The translations under genes were made by a program, and so were the position numbers. The notes under the pieces are model-generated. The model saw nothing but the letters and a program-made list of their open reading frames with translations, did not search any database and was not told the origin of the DNA. Shown piece by piece: positions 51,001 through 58,145 of a stretch of 64,000 bases of DNA. The number at the start of each line of letters is the position of its first letter. The stretch's first letter is position 1. The DNA comes from Epinephelus fuscoguttatus (taxonomy: Eukaryota; Chordata; Actinopteri; Perciformes; Serranidae), in assembly GCF_011397635.1 (NCBI RefSeq), contig NC_064755.1, forward strand, positions 17,467,282 through 17,531,281, read 5' to 3'.

Positions 51001-51750
51001 AATAAGCAACTAGCAATTGTGACAAAATCTTTGACATTTTCAAATAGCTGATCTATTGGCACAGGCAGTAAATATCATCAAAGTGTCCAAGGTACATACA
51101 AACATGAATACTTTATGCTTGCAATTACTGTTTAGATAATTTTCATATATAATAAGGTAAGGTCTATAAAAACAGTTACATCGCCATATTGGATGAGAAG
51201 CAAAAGCAGTTGCCATTTTGTGAGTGATGTGAACAACAGCATGTTGTAACCATGAGAATCTTCCCATTTTTCCTTCTATCTCACATGACACAAACACTGT
51301 ATAAAGCAGCTGCACTGACCTTTCCAAGAAGTGATAGTTGGGAGGTCTGTCCGCCTGCCCAGCTGGATTTTGCATCCCTTGTTCCCCTTTACCTGCCAAA
51401 CCAACAAAGAACATTGCTTTTCAAAATGATGAGAATGAGGGTTGTGGCTTTCTTTACATTCATAAGGGTTTTTTCACAATTCACTTAAAAATATTACACA
51501 ATATACCACAGTAGCACAAAAGCAAATAATGTGCAAACTTGCTTAGATTTCTTTTGTTTAGACTGTGTTACAATTATTGACTGAACTCAATTTTGTGATG
51601 GATTACATGTACAGACATGAAACTACATGTGCTAATGTGAACCCATTTGTCAAAACAAACTGACCAACTTTTCTCACACTGAATATTTCATTCTAATTGT
51701 GTGGTAGGTTATGTTCAAACACGTTTGTCTTTACCTTTATTGGCGTCCAT
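42010..51750 (-). CDS. nap1l4: Nucleosome assembly protein 1-like 4 (13 coding exons)
   Basis: Minus-strand CDS join, 5' to 3': 51750-51735, 51392-51320, 49712-49568, 49024-48938, 48287-48153, 48065-47994, 47904-47765, 47533-47388, 45279-45260, 45137-45018, 44847-44812, 44636-44583, 42048-42010. All introns are GT-AG and phases agree at every junction, giving 360 residues (human NAP1L4: 375). The NAP fold covers residues about 30-310: a long dimerisation helix ('VHALKRLQVQCANIEAKFYE'), 'KYAALYQPLFDK', 'PKGIPEFWLTIFKSVDMLS', 'LEFHFEPNGYF', a basic segment at 237-249 (KTIKKKQKHKGRG), 'DSFFNFFNP' and 'EIGHFFRERIVPRAVLYFTG'. Residues about 312-345 are acidic, and the end is CKQQ (357-360). The protein is a histone H2A-H2B chaperone shuttling between cytoplasm and nucleus. 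'VEPTDEDCEWHSD' favours NAP1L4 over NAP1L1, and adjacency to phlda2 agrees. The N-terminus before the NAP fold is short. Confidence 0.95.
42667..42690. repeat. Poly(A) tract of 24 bases
   Basis: A homopolymer A run inside the last nap1l4 intron. No attached retroposon body was recognised. Confidence 0.95.
43150..43905. mobile_element. Probable DNA transposon remnant in nap1l4 intron 13
   Basis: It starts 'tggggccagatgcataaatg' and ends with the complement of 'ctagggccacacaacactga', with weak inverted similarity (rGGGCCA). Several 'tgtatacgcacaaa'-like motifs lie near both ends. The superfamily is uncertain and no coding is present. Confidence 0.4.
44583..44636 (-). CDS. nap1l4: nap1l4 exon 13 (acidic tail)
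   Basis: Eighteen codons, 'EQEEEGDDDDDEGDFDPK', bounded by ctcag|GAGC and AAG|GTCAGT. Part of the acidic region that contacts histones. Confidence 0.93.
44812..44847 (-). CDS. nap1l4: nap1l4 exon 12 (36 nt, acidic)
   Basis: Twelve codons, 'FEEEELEEGEDE', with acceptor ctacag|TTTG and donor GAG|GTTAGT. Skipping it would keep the frame. Confidence 0.9.
45018..45137 (-). CDS. nap1l4: nap1l4 exon 11
   Basis: Forty codons including 'FEIGHFFRERIVPRAVLYFT', a highly conserved NAP segment. Splice sites are ttatag|GATG and GAGC|GTGAGT. Confidence 0.95.
45260..45279 (-). CDS. nap1l4: nap1l4 exon 10 (20-nt microexon)
   Basis: The acceptor cttacag|CTTC and the donor ATG|GTGAG bound 20 nt. With the single base left by exon 9 this makes 'ASPDGEM'. 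Without it exon 9 (phase 1) could not join exon 11 (phase 0), so frame logic requires it. Confidence 0.88.
46237..46794. mobile_element. MITE with 'agggctg' ends, host of a nested element
   Basis: It starts 'agggctgggcaatatggag' and ends with the complement of 'agggctgtccaatacatg', a common fish MITE end type. The flanks 'ctatatta' and 'ctctatatta' are similar. It lies in nap1l4 intron 9 and is split by the element at 46450-46759. Confidence 0.6.
46450..46759. mobile_element. 310-bp element with about 44-bp terminal inverted repeats
   Basis: The left end 'cattggttcgacagcccatt' + 'ggttcgacatcccattg' and the reverse complement of the right end 'cattggttcgacagcctatt' + 'ggtttgacatcccatta' match at all but a few positions. 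Each end is itself a near-direct double of 'cattggttcgaca'. No coding capacity. Confidence 0.85.
47388..47533 (-). CDS. nap1l4: nap1l4 exon 9 (basic segment)
   Basis: Encodes 'QIDWHKGKDVTVKTIKKKQK' through 'FFNFFNPIK', including the putative nuclear localisation segment KTIKKKQKHKGRG. Donor is AAAG|GTGAGA and acceptor ctctag|CTGT. Confidence 0.95.
47765..47904 (-). CDS. nap1l4: nap1l4 exon 8
   Basis: Encodes 'SFTLEFHFEPNGYFNNAVLT' to 'GPEIIDCEG', the central beta region of the NAP fold. Acceptor is ttccag|AGTT and donor AAGG|GTGAGA. Confidence 0.95.
47994..48065 (-). CDS. nap1l4: nap1l4 exon 7
   Basis: Twenty-four codons, starting 'EHDEPILKHLKDIQVKFSEP'. Splice sites are accag|GAAC and AATG|GTCAGT. 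Confidence 0.95.
48153..48287 (-). CDS. nap1l4: nap1l4 exon 6
   Basis: Forty-five codons from a variable charged linker ('EEVKEKAAIEDAKKEEATPE') into conserved 'PKGIPEFWLTIFKSVDMLSD'. Splice sites are ctgtag|GAGG and ACAG|GTACGT. Confidence 0.95.
48938..49024 (-). CDS. nap1l4: nap1l4 exon 5
   Basis: Twenty-nine codons, including 'RREIVTGTVEPTDEDCEWHS' then an acidic run. Splice sites are tcacag|AGAC and AGCT|GTAAGT. This segment separates NAP1L4 from NAP1L1. Confidence 0.95.
49568..49712 (-). CDS. nap1l4: nap1l4 exon 4 (dimerisation helix)
   Basis: Encodes 'MLPKVVKRRVHALKRLQVQC' through 'ERKYAALYQPLFDK', the long dimerisation helix. Splice sites are catag|CATG and CAAG|GTAGAC. Confidence 0.95.
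51320..51392 (-). CDS. nap1l4: nap1l4 exon 3
   Basis: Encodes 'GKGEQGMQNPAGQADRPPNY' then 'HFLE', joining in phase to exon 4. Splice sites are ttggcag|GTAA and AAAG|GTCAGT. The sequence is poorly conserved, so the call rests on phase and splice sites. Confidence 0.8.
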
Positions 51751-51772
51751 TACCGAGTGGCAAGTCCTTCCT
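51735..51772 (-). CDS. nap1l4: nap1l4 exon 2 with start codon
   Basis: The ATG at 51750-51748 lies in 'cggtaATGGAC', followed by 'MDANK' and donor AAAG|GTAAAG. Bases 51751-51772 would be 5' UTR after an acceptor 'tttattag'. The start is chosen because the phase matches exon 3. Confidence 0.75.
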
Positions 51773-52032
51773 CTAATAAAAACAGACCAATTGTATTAGA
51801 CATATATTCATCATGAGTCACGGACAGTGGTTGACTAACTACTGACAGAACCAACAACAGAGTGAACAGGAAAAAAAAACTGCCGACTGTATTTTACCGG
51901 CTAGCACAGTTTGCACCTGACATTTAATTATTCTTCTGTATGTGAGACATTTTTCATCATCACATGGACACAACATCATCAGTATGTATGAGAGGTTCAA
52001 ACTTACACAATCGTCTGCCAGAAAATCAGGGC

Positions 52033-52063
<31 letters not shown>
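52033..52063. repeat. (CAGA)n microsatellite in nap1l4 intron 1
   Basis: About seven cagacaga-type units. Confidence 0.95.
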
Positions 52064-52782
52064 CAGCTGAGCTAACTTCGGCTGATCAACAGCAACACTG
52101 GTGTTGAGCAAGCGCAGGCCGATGACGCATTGACATGCTAATGGAAGCTGGGCTAGGCTATGACAACCACAGTTAGCATCTCTCCACTCACAATAAGCAA
52201 AATAACTACCGGCTGCGTCTGACAGTCACAGAGAACAACTGATACAACCATATCAAATGAATATACACCCTTACATCGGCTTACAAACAAGCACATACAC
52301 ATAACTAACCTTACTTGGTATGGGCGGTGCCAAAGATCTGACAGCCTAACCAGGCTAGCTAGCAAGGAACTACGAGCCAACGTGCTATGAACAATGCTTT
52401 AGCTAACAGCAAGTGCTAAGACAAACAGTTTGCATTAATCTTTCTCCCCCATTCGTTGACAAAATCAATCAGGATAATGTAAACTAATGAGTTGCCGAAG
52501 CAACAACGCTATGGTTTTCTATTATGTACATAAAACTGACCGTACCGTTACAGCTACTAGCCTGATGCTAGCCGCACTGACAAGCTAATATCAGCTAGCT
52601 ACCGTTAGCTCGCGGGTTAATCAAAGCACCAGAGTCAGAGCAAAGTGTCTCGAGGACAGTTCAGCAGCAGCCTGTCACATTAGTCAGATAACTCGTAACG
52701 TTACTGATCAATATTCTAACATGGTACCTAATACTCGTATTAATTAACGGTATGTGCTTACTGGCAGTTTTAGCAGTCTTAC

Positions 52783-52865
52783 CTCTAGCTGAGCGGAATT
52801 CTAGCTGGTCGCTTCGCTCACGCGTCTTCGCTTCAACCCCCACGCGCGAGCAACACACGCGCTGC
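52783..52865 (-). other. nap1l4: nap1l4 non-coding first exon (approximate 5' end)
   Basis: A CpG-rich block on the minus strand ends in a donor, AGAG|GTAAGA, at 52782. It is followed by about 1 kb of intron before the start-codon exon. The 5' limit is inferred from the promoter motif upstream. Confidence 0.55.
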
Positions 52866-52875
52866 AGCATCCTGG

Positions 52876-52883
52876 GTTCTTAT
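52876..52883 (-). promoter_or_regulatory. nap1l4: CCAAT box of the nap1l4 promoter
   Basis: 'gtccaataag' on the minus strand lies just upstream of a CpG-rich block ('cacgcgcgag', 'cacgcgtc'). There is no TATA box, as expected for a housekeeping CpG promoter. Confidence 0.5.
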
Positions 52884-52885
52884 TG

Positions 52886-54397
52886 GACAGCTGGTGAAGG
52901 AGGGCATGGTGCTGCATTCAAGTGCTGCGCTGCGAAAATCTTAATCATCACTCAATTATCTGTGCTCTTAAATTAGCAGGCAAATGAAGTGTAAACAGTC
53001 AGTGTGTACACAAATCAAATCTAACTGAATCCTTAAAGCCCTGCAGCAGTCTCGTAAAACATCCACACAGGAGAAAGTCACTGTTGTTGAATATATCTCA
53101 GTAATGTAAGTCATTTACAACTTCATTTTACAACATTCACACTCACTGCACTGAAATCTTGACCTCTGTATCACTCAGCATGAGGTACATTACTAAATCC
53201 AGTTTCAGGACCCATCTTTGTATCTTACACAGCATGATAGCATGGTCATACTTCACTTGGCATAGGTTACAGCATGGGCACACCCTTGTCTATAAGATCT
53301 CAGGAACATTTCCAACATATCTGAGCCAGAGGTTTTTATATTTGCAAATGATCACACCATATACTTAGGTTTAAAGCACCTTTTACAAGCACAGAGGCTG
53401 CTGTTCTACTGTGGTCCCTGGTCCTGGAGCAAGGTTGGAAATTAACAGCAGTCGCCATCCATATGCTGGTAAAATACACAAGTGGCTGCTAGATTCCTCA
53501 CCAGCCAACCAAACAATGGTATGGTAGATCTTGAAATCCACCAGCCACAGTGGCAGGTGGACAACACAGTTAATTTCCAGCCCTGTCCTGAATGATCTGC
53601 AGGTCAAGCTCAAACTCGAAACCTTTATCTCTTTAAATGATTTGAAACTTAGAATAAAGGAAGTGGTCACGGCTAGCTGCGGCTGCTTCACTTAACTAAC
53701 AAAGTCTAGACTAAATATTGCTGCACTGTATTATGTAGGTCTATATTGACATACCTATTGTCACTGTGATTTGATGTGATTGTCCTGTTTGATGCTGCTG
53801 TTTGACCCTTTCTTGGCTGAGTCTCACTTGCAGAAGTTGTTTTAATCTCAATGTGACAGTTCGTCTCTGTAATTTAAACAGAAACTCATTTCGTGGTTTC
53901 TATTATGTCCATCTCCCTCTGACTGCCATAGTGCAGAGATAACACAGACCATGCACACATGTGAATAAATATATGAACACACAAATGAGGTGGAGGTTTT
54001 AACTTCAGCCGTCTACAGGAATCTGCAGGTGGAGACTAATGTTCATGTTCTCATCTAGAATCTTATTCAGGTCAGCAACACTTTCAAATGTCAGTTTGAC
54101 ATCAGATCAGTTTTATGACATTGATGTGGTTTCAGAGAAAAGAATCACAGATTGTAGACTCCCTATTTATGCTCTCTTGCAGCTGATGGAAAATACTCAT
54201 CAAATCCTTTGCTGACACAATTTGTTATGACTGTTTTTTCATGTATACACTGCAGGCATCTAATGTAAGTTTTTGCACAAACAACAAAACATGCTTATAT
54301 TACTTATAGCCAGAATAAGGGTCCTTCTTAGCCACAGTTGGTGTCTCTTATATATCATTATGATTATATTCGAGTCACAAAGCTAAGCTATCAAGGC
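52886..54397. other. Spacer between nap1l4 and the HMG-box locus
   Basis: I see no gene here. The only structure is the inverted-repeat element at 53431-53585. Confidence 0.5.
53431..53585. mobile_element. Small MITE with 'ggaaattaac' ends
   Basis: The left end 'aaggttggaaattaacagca' and the reverse complement of the right end 'agggctggaaattaactgtg' match over about 16 bases, bounding 155 bp. Confidence 0.6.
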
Positions 54398-54769
54398 TCA
54401 AAAGAAATGAGACATAAGGCCATTTAAAGGTACTACGTATCGATTATATTTTTGGGGATTTATTGAACTCTTTATATGTATATGTATGCCATTTCCTCCT
54501 TCCTTTTTATACATATCTCCAGTTTTATTCGTGGTGCTATGGTGAGGTGATGTGGCTCCATCACACTTGTCTCTTTGTTTGGCAGGTGCACCATGACTGT
54601 CTGTGTTTGAGAAACCTCCAACACCAGAGCTGTCTGCAGACCACATGGTTCCAACACGCCTGTCTGCATGTGAGGAGCCTCCATCACAGCTGGCAGTGAG
54701 GCAGAAGGCTTCATCATTGCTGTCTGCAGTGGTGTCACTGTTGAGTCTCCTCAGGTTCAGATTCAGACG
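54398..54769 (-). CDS. Repeat-rich C-terminal exon of the HMG-box locus
   Basis: After an acceptor (gttgtag|CGTC), 123 codons run to TGA. Residues about 10-70 are an imperfect repeat of about 10 residues (30-33 bp in DNA): 'DTTADSNDEAF', 'TASCDGGSSH', 'ADRRVGTMWS', 'ADSSGVGGFS', 'NTDSHGAPAK'. It starts in phase 0, compatible with HMG part 2. Codons after about residue 70 look like unselected sequence ('IHIHIKSS'). Confidence 0.45.
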   Translation of the reverse strand, partial: RLNLNLRRLNSDTTADSNDEAFCLTASCDGGSSHADRRVGTMWSADSSGVGGFSNTDSHGAPAKQRDKCDGATSPHHSTTNKTGDMYKKEGGNGIHIHIKSSINPQKYNRYVVPLNGLMSHFF

Positions 54770-55062
54770 CTACAACATGAGCAAACTGACAAACAAAAAG
54801 ATCAGTCCTCTAAAACTATAACAACACTTAACAAGTTGCTGCTCTTGAAACCTGCATTAAACATTTAAATACTAACACTGAATTAAATGACATTTAATTT
54901 GAACTTCCTCTTTTTGCACCCCCACAAAAACTAACACATCTGACTCTCCATCTGATCTCAGCTGATACAAAAAAAAAAAACAGAGACAGTGTTTCATCAG
55001 CTCTAATGTAGTGGGTGTGTATTGAAACATGTGTGAGCTGTATGTAAGCAGAGTGCACTAAC

Positions 55063-55170
55063 ATAGTTATCTCTGTTGGACCATTCAGGGTGTTGCCAAG
55101 CGTGGAGCAGACTTCCTTTTGTGGCCACATCGGAATATTTGGCCTGTTCCTCCTTCGTCAGTGACTTCCA
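55063..55170 (-). CDS. HMG box, second half (36 codons)
   Basis: The acceptor tcctcag|TGG and the donor CTAT|GTTAGT bound 'WKSLTKEEQAKYSDVATKGS' and 'LLHAWQHPEWSNRDNY'. The match to TCF/LEF ('W.aLs.EEQAKYYE...LH...PgWS.rDNY') is strong, including the intron positions. A tyrosine after AKY is replaced by Ser. Confidence 0.75.
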
Positions 55171-55335
55171 CTGAGGATAGACAACACACTGTTAGCGCAT
55201 ACACACACTGACAAACAACTACAGGCTTCACAACTCCTGTATAGATGTGAAGATTTAGAGTAAGAGGGCCATTTACAAGCTTTACCGTATGGAACTATTT
55301 TTATGTGGTGTCTCAAACATACTGAACACATTTAC

Positions 55336-55452
55336 CTTCTGCCTTTAGCCTCAGCAGTTGCCCTCTGCTCCTTCTTGAAGAGCATGAAAGCGTTTGGAGT
55401 CTTCTTCACATATAGCTGGCCATTTTCCTGCTGGCTTTCATGCTTTTTATTT
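55336..55452 (-). CDS. HMG box, first half, with internal deletion
   Basis: Between acceptor cttgtag|AAAT and donor AGAAG|GTAAAT the frame reads 'NKKHESQQENGQLY' then 'VKKTPNAFMLFKKEQRATAE' and 'AKGRR'. 'KKPLNAFMLYMKE.R' is the TCF/LEF consensus. The segment normally linking this helix to 'LGRR' (about 14 residues with 'SAAINQI') is absent. Confidence 0.7.
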
Positions 55453-56310
55453 CTACAAGAAAAACAGCATGATCATGTTAGTGTAAAACTGAGGACAAAA
55501 GCATTTTAGAGAAACGTTAATATATCATAAACAGAATAATACAAGACGTTACCCTGTCTGTGCTGTGTTTTCAAATTAAATCCCATTAAAAGAGACTGAT
55601 TAACCCATGTCAGCATTTTGGTACACAAATAAAAGACACTTGCTGCTGCTAGAAATTAAATATAAGATGATTGTGATTTGATAATTAGTCTGGCTTATTT
55701 ATGGACACAGATCATAAGCAAGTAAAAAAAAAAAACGTACTTTGAATTGGAGGTGTGGAGGAGCAGTAGAGACAGCCAGGAGGACTGAAATCTTCTGCTG
55801 TGACCTTGTACAACATATCTCCATTTGTACATACATAAACAAAGACAAAGATAAAGAGACAGATAAGATAAAGAAAGAGTGTGTGTGATGATACAAACAG
55901 AAGCCCAATAGCTGTGTATACAGAGCCTCACCATTGGCACATTGATATCCTGGAGACACAAACACTCAGAGAAAAGGTGATGAGACAAGATGCAATGGTG
56001 TCATCTGACCACCAGGTGTCAGGGCTTCTCCTTCCTTTAAATTTGAACAACATCTATGGAGTAAAAGTCACATCTGGAGAATCTACAACACACAGGTTGC
56101 TGTTGAGCATCTCAGGCGTCAGGAGTGTGTAATCATGTGAAGGTCAGGTGATCTGCAAAAGCTAAACAAGGACCTTATTTATGCCCTTGTGCTAAATTAT
56201 ATCTTCGAGGCATTAAGAGGAAGTGGGAAGCATAGGAAAGTAAAATTCTGCAACATGCTATAAGTGGATCTGATTCACAGTCACAGTGTTGTGGTTAAGC
56301 AGGGTCTTAC

Positions 56311-56379
56311 TGGGTGTGGAGGAAGAGCAGCACCAGGATGACTGATGTTGGTTACCGTGGGGATATCATCTACAGGCCA
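56311..56379 (-). CDS. Candidate duplicated exon of the HMG-box locus (copy D)
   Basis: Starts after 'aatcag' with 'WPVDDIPTVTNISHPGAALP' and ends at CCCA|GTAAGA, 23 codons in phase 0. It is related to 56692-56784, including flanking intron sequence. Confidence 0.45.
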
Positions 56380-56691
56380 CTGATTCGGCAGGTAAATTGT
56401 AGAGAGAGAAAGTTCACCAGCCATAATACACACACTCATTATACCATGCAATTCAGTTTAATTGTAAGATATACTAGAGCTCGGCCTGACACCAGAAACC
56501 CTGACACACACTATTGGAGTTTTGAACTAGAGCTGCAGGACAAAGTTCAGACTATATGCACAGTTGTCCTGCGCAACTCTCATTATTCATGCATGGATAT
56601 GCTTCTCCTGTAGCGATGCTTCTAAACCTGCTGCAACCAAATGATAAAGATGTTCAGATTGTGTATGTGTGTGTGTGTATGTGTGGTTAAC

Positions 56692-56784
56692 CAGGCAGCA
56701 GGATGACTGACTGCTGCTGCTGTCTGTGGAGGAGGAGCAGCAACAAGCAACGGCTGCTGCGCTTGGGACGTTATCCACAGGCCA
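56692..56784 (-). CDS. Candidate duplicated exon of the HMG-box locus (copy C)
   Basis: Starts after 'tatcag' with 'WPVDNVPSAAAVACCCSSST', Ser/Cys rich, and ends at CCTG|GTTAAC, 31 codons in phase 0. Confidence 0.45.
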
Positions 56785-57171
56785 CTGATACGGCGTGTGC
56801 TATGGAGAAAGAGGAAAGGTTAACCAGTCATAATACACACACTCAGTAAACCATTTCAAAAACAATGTCAATTTCATGCACGTAACCACACAGTCTTTAG
56901 TGTAACATAGTACACACATACAACAAACACTGGAAATCTACTTGAACCAGAACAAAGTTACAGTCATGTCTTGAATTATCATTTATAATCATGACTAATT
57001 ACAAGTTATTAAGTTTATTGATCAGCAGAGCCTCACAGTGAACACATGTGAGGTGACAGGAGAGTGAGCTTTGCTTTTCTCTGTATTTGCTTTGGCATAA
57101 GGCGTCCATGACTGACATTATCGATACAGGTATTGATCTACCCCTATTGATACCTATACTTAGTATCTTAC

Positions 57172-57277
57172 CCTGGCTATAGGCACCTGCCTGACTGTGC
57201 AGGTGACCTGGCTGCATGATGTCTCCTTGACGTAGACGTCCATCAAAGATGGTGGGAGCAGCCATTAATGGACCTAG
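57172..57277 (-). CDS. Candidate upstream exon of the HMG-box locus
   Basis: The frame 'LGPLMAAPTIFDGRLRQGDI' then 'MQPGHLHSQAGAYSQ' ends in a good donor (CAGG|GTAAGA). An acceptor 'gatcag' or a start at the ATG at 57289 are alternatives. It ends in phase 1, which no following block accepts. Confidence 0.35.
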
Positions 57278-57513
57278 CTGATCAAACATGTTAAGATGTG
57301 ATCCCAGGGACACACACACACACGCACACCATACACTCCACCCTGACTTTCTACTGGCTGAGGGTGGGTGTTGAATTCCAGCTCAGCAGGGAAAGGAGGA
57401 AGAGGTGAAGGTGGACGGTTGGACGCATCTGCCTTATTAATGGCCGCAGAGAAAGTGGAAAACAGCTCCCCCCTCTCCATCTCCCATATGGGACATTGTA
57501 ACTCTGCAGACAT
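57274..57513 (-). CDS. Candidate N-terminal frame of the HMG-box locus
   Basis: The ATG at 57513 opens 'MSAELQCPIWEMERGELFST' and a proline-rich 'RPPSPLPPFPAELEF'. The frame runs into a TG microsatellite near 57305-57325, after which the likely next segment is in another frame. Function unknown. Confidence 0.35.
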   Translation of the reverse strand: MSAELQCPIWEMERGELFSTFSAAINKADASNRPPSPLPPFPAELEFNTHPQPVESQGGVYGVRVCVCPWDHILTCLIS

Positions 57514-58111
57514 CTAATTTGGTGGCAGAGATGTTTTGAGTGCTGTTTCTGTACAGCTTGTTGTCACTGAACTCCAGAAGATCTGCTCTGTCTGATTCTA
57601 TCTGGTGGTTAAAAGACTCCTGTCACACACTTTCACAGGAAGTTGGTTTGGAGACACTGTCATGGGGAGTAACATTATATATTTTCATTTTGTGCCGTGT
57701 TATATTTTAATTCCATCATATTTCAGAGGCAAATATTATACCTTTTCTACATTACATTTATTTAAAAGTTTCATTTGCAAGATACTTTTTACACACAATT
57801 TTTACACACGCAACTATCTCAACTGCTGATTTTATAACAACGGCAAGCTACACTGTATAATGTAAGTATCATCCTCCTGAAAATAGGCTACTGCTGTCAA
57901 GTTTATGCATTAGTATTAATAATTGTGGCAGATATAATAGCATATAGCTCTGACTGGGGCCATCTCTGCTTTCTATAGGCCTACTTTAATAATATTCTGC
58001 TGATAATACTTCTGTACTTATAAGCTGTGGAAGATGCCCCCCTTTAGAACAAAGTCAATTTAGGCTCCTGTGAAATCTGTAAATATTTGGATATGATACT
58101 AGCATGTATAG

Positions 58112-58145
58112 GATGATGATGATGATGACGATGATGATGATGATG
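58112..58145. repeat. (GAT)n microsatellite
   Basis: About eleven gat units, one interrupted (gac). Confidence 0.95.

Larger units (their letters stand above)
54398..57513 (-). pseudogene. TCF/LEF-like HMG-box gene, apparently degenerate
   Basis: Exon-like blocks on the minus strand together resemble a TCF/LEF-type gene. In order they are an N-terminal frame (57513-57274), a block at 57277-57172, two related blocks at 56784-56692 and 56379-56311, HMG-box part 1 (55452-55336), HMG-box part 2 (55170-55063) and a repeat-rich last exon (54769-54398). The HMG box is cut at the family's intron site before the conserved Trp ('GRR|W'). The family binds DNA in the nucleus, in TCF/LEF proteins with beta-catenin as partner; no catenin-binding N-terminus is visible. 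Part 1 lacks about 14 residues between 'ATAEA' and 'KGRR'. It ends in phase 2 while part 2 starts in phase 0, so splicing them gives a stop. Other junctions also fail. A pseudogene or a fast-evolving paralogue with missed exons are both possible. Confidence 0.55.

Noticed and set aside
49740-51319. Search for the extra NAP exon of human NAP1L4 (the 'ALQERLD' segment)
   Set aside because: Not found, and exon 3 joins exon 4 in correct phase without it, so no extra exon is needed.
54880-54975. Basic stretch 'CKKRKF' as the HMG-box C-terminal tail exon
   Set aside because: Tempting because TCF/LEF proteins have a KKKKRKR tail here, but the donor is poor and the frame soon stops; too weak to annotate.
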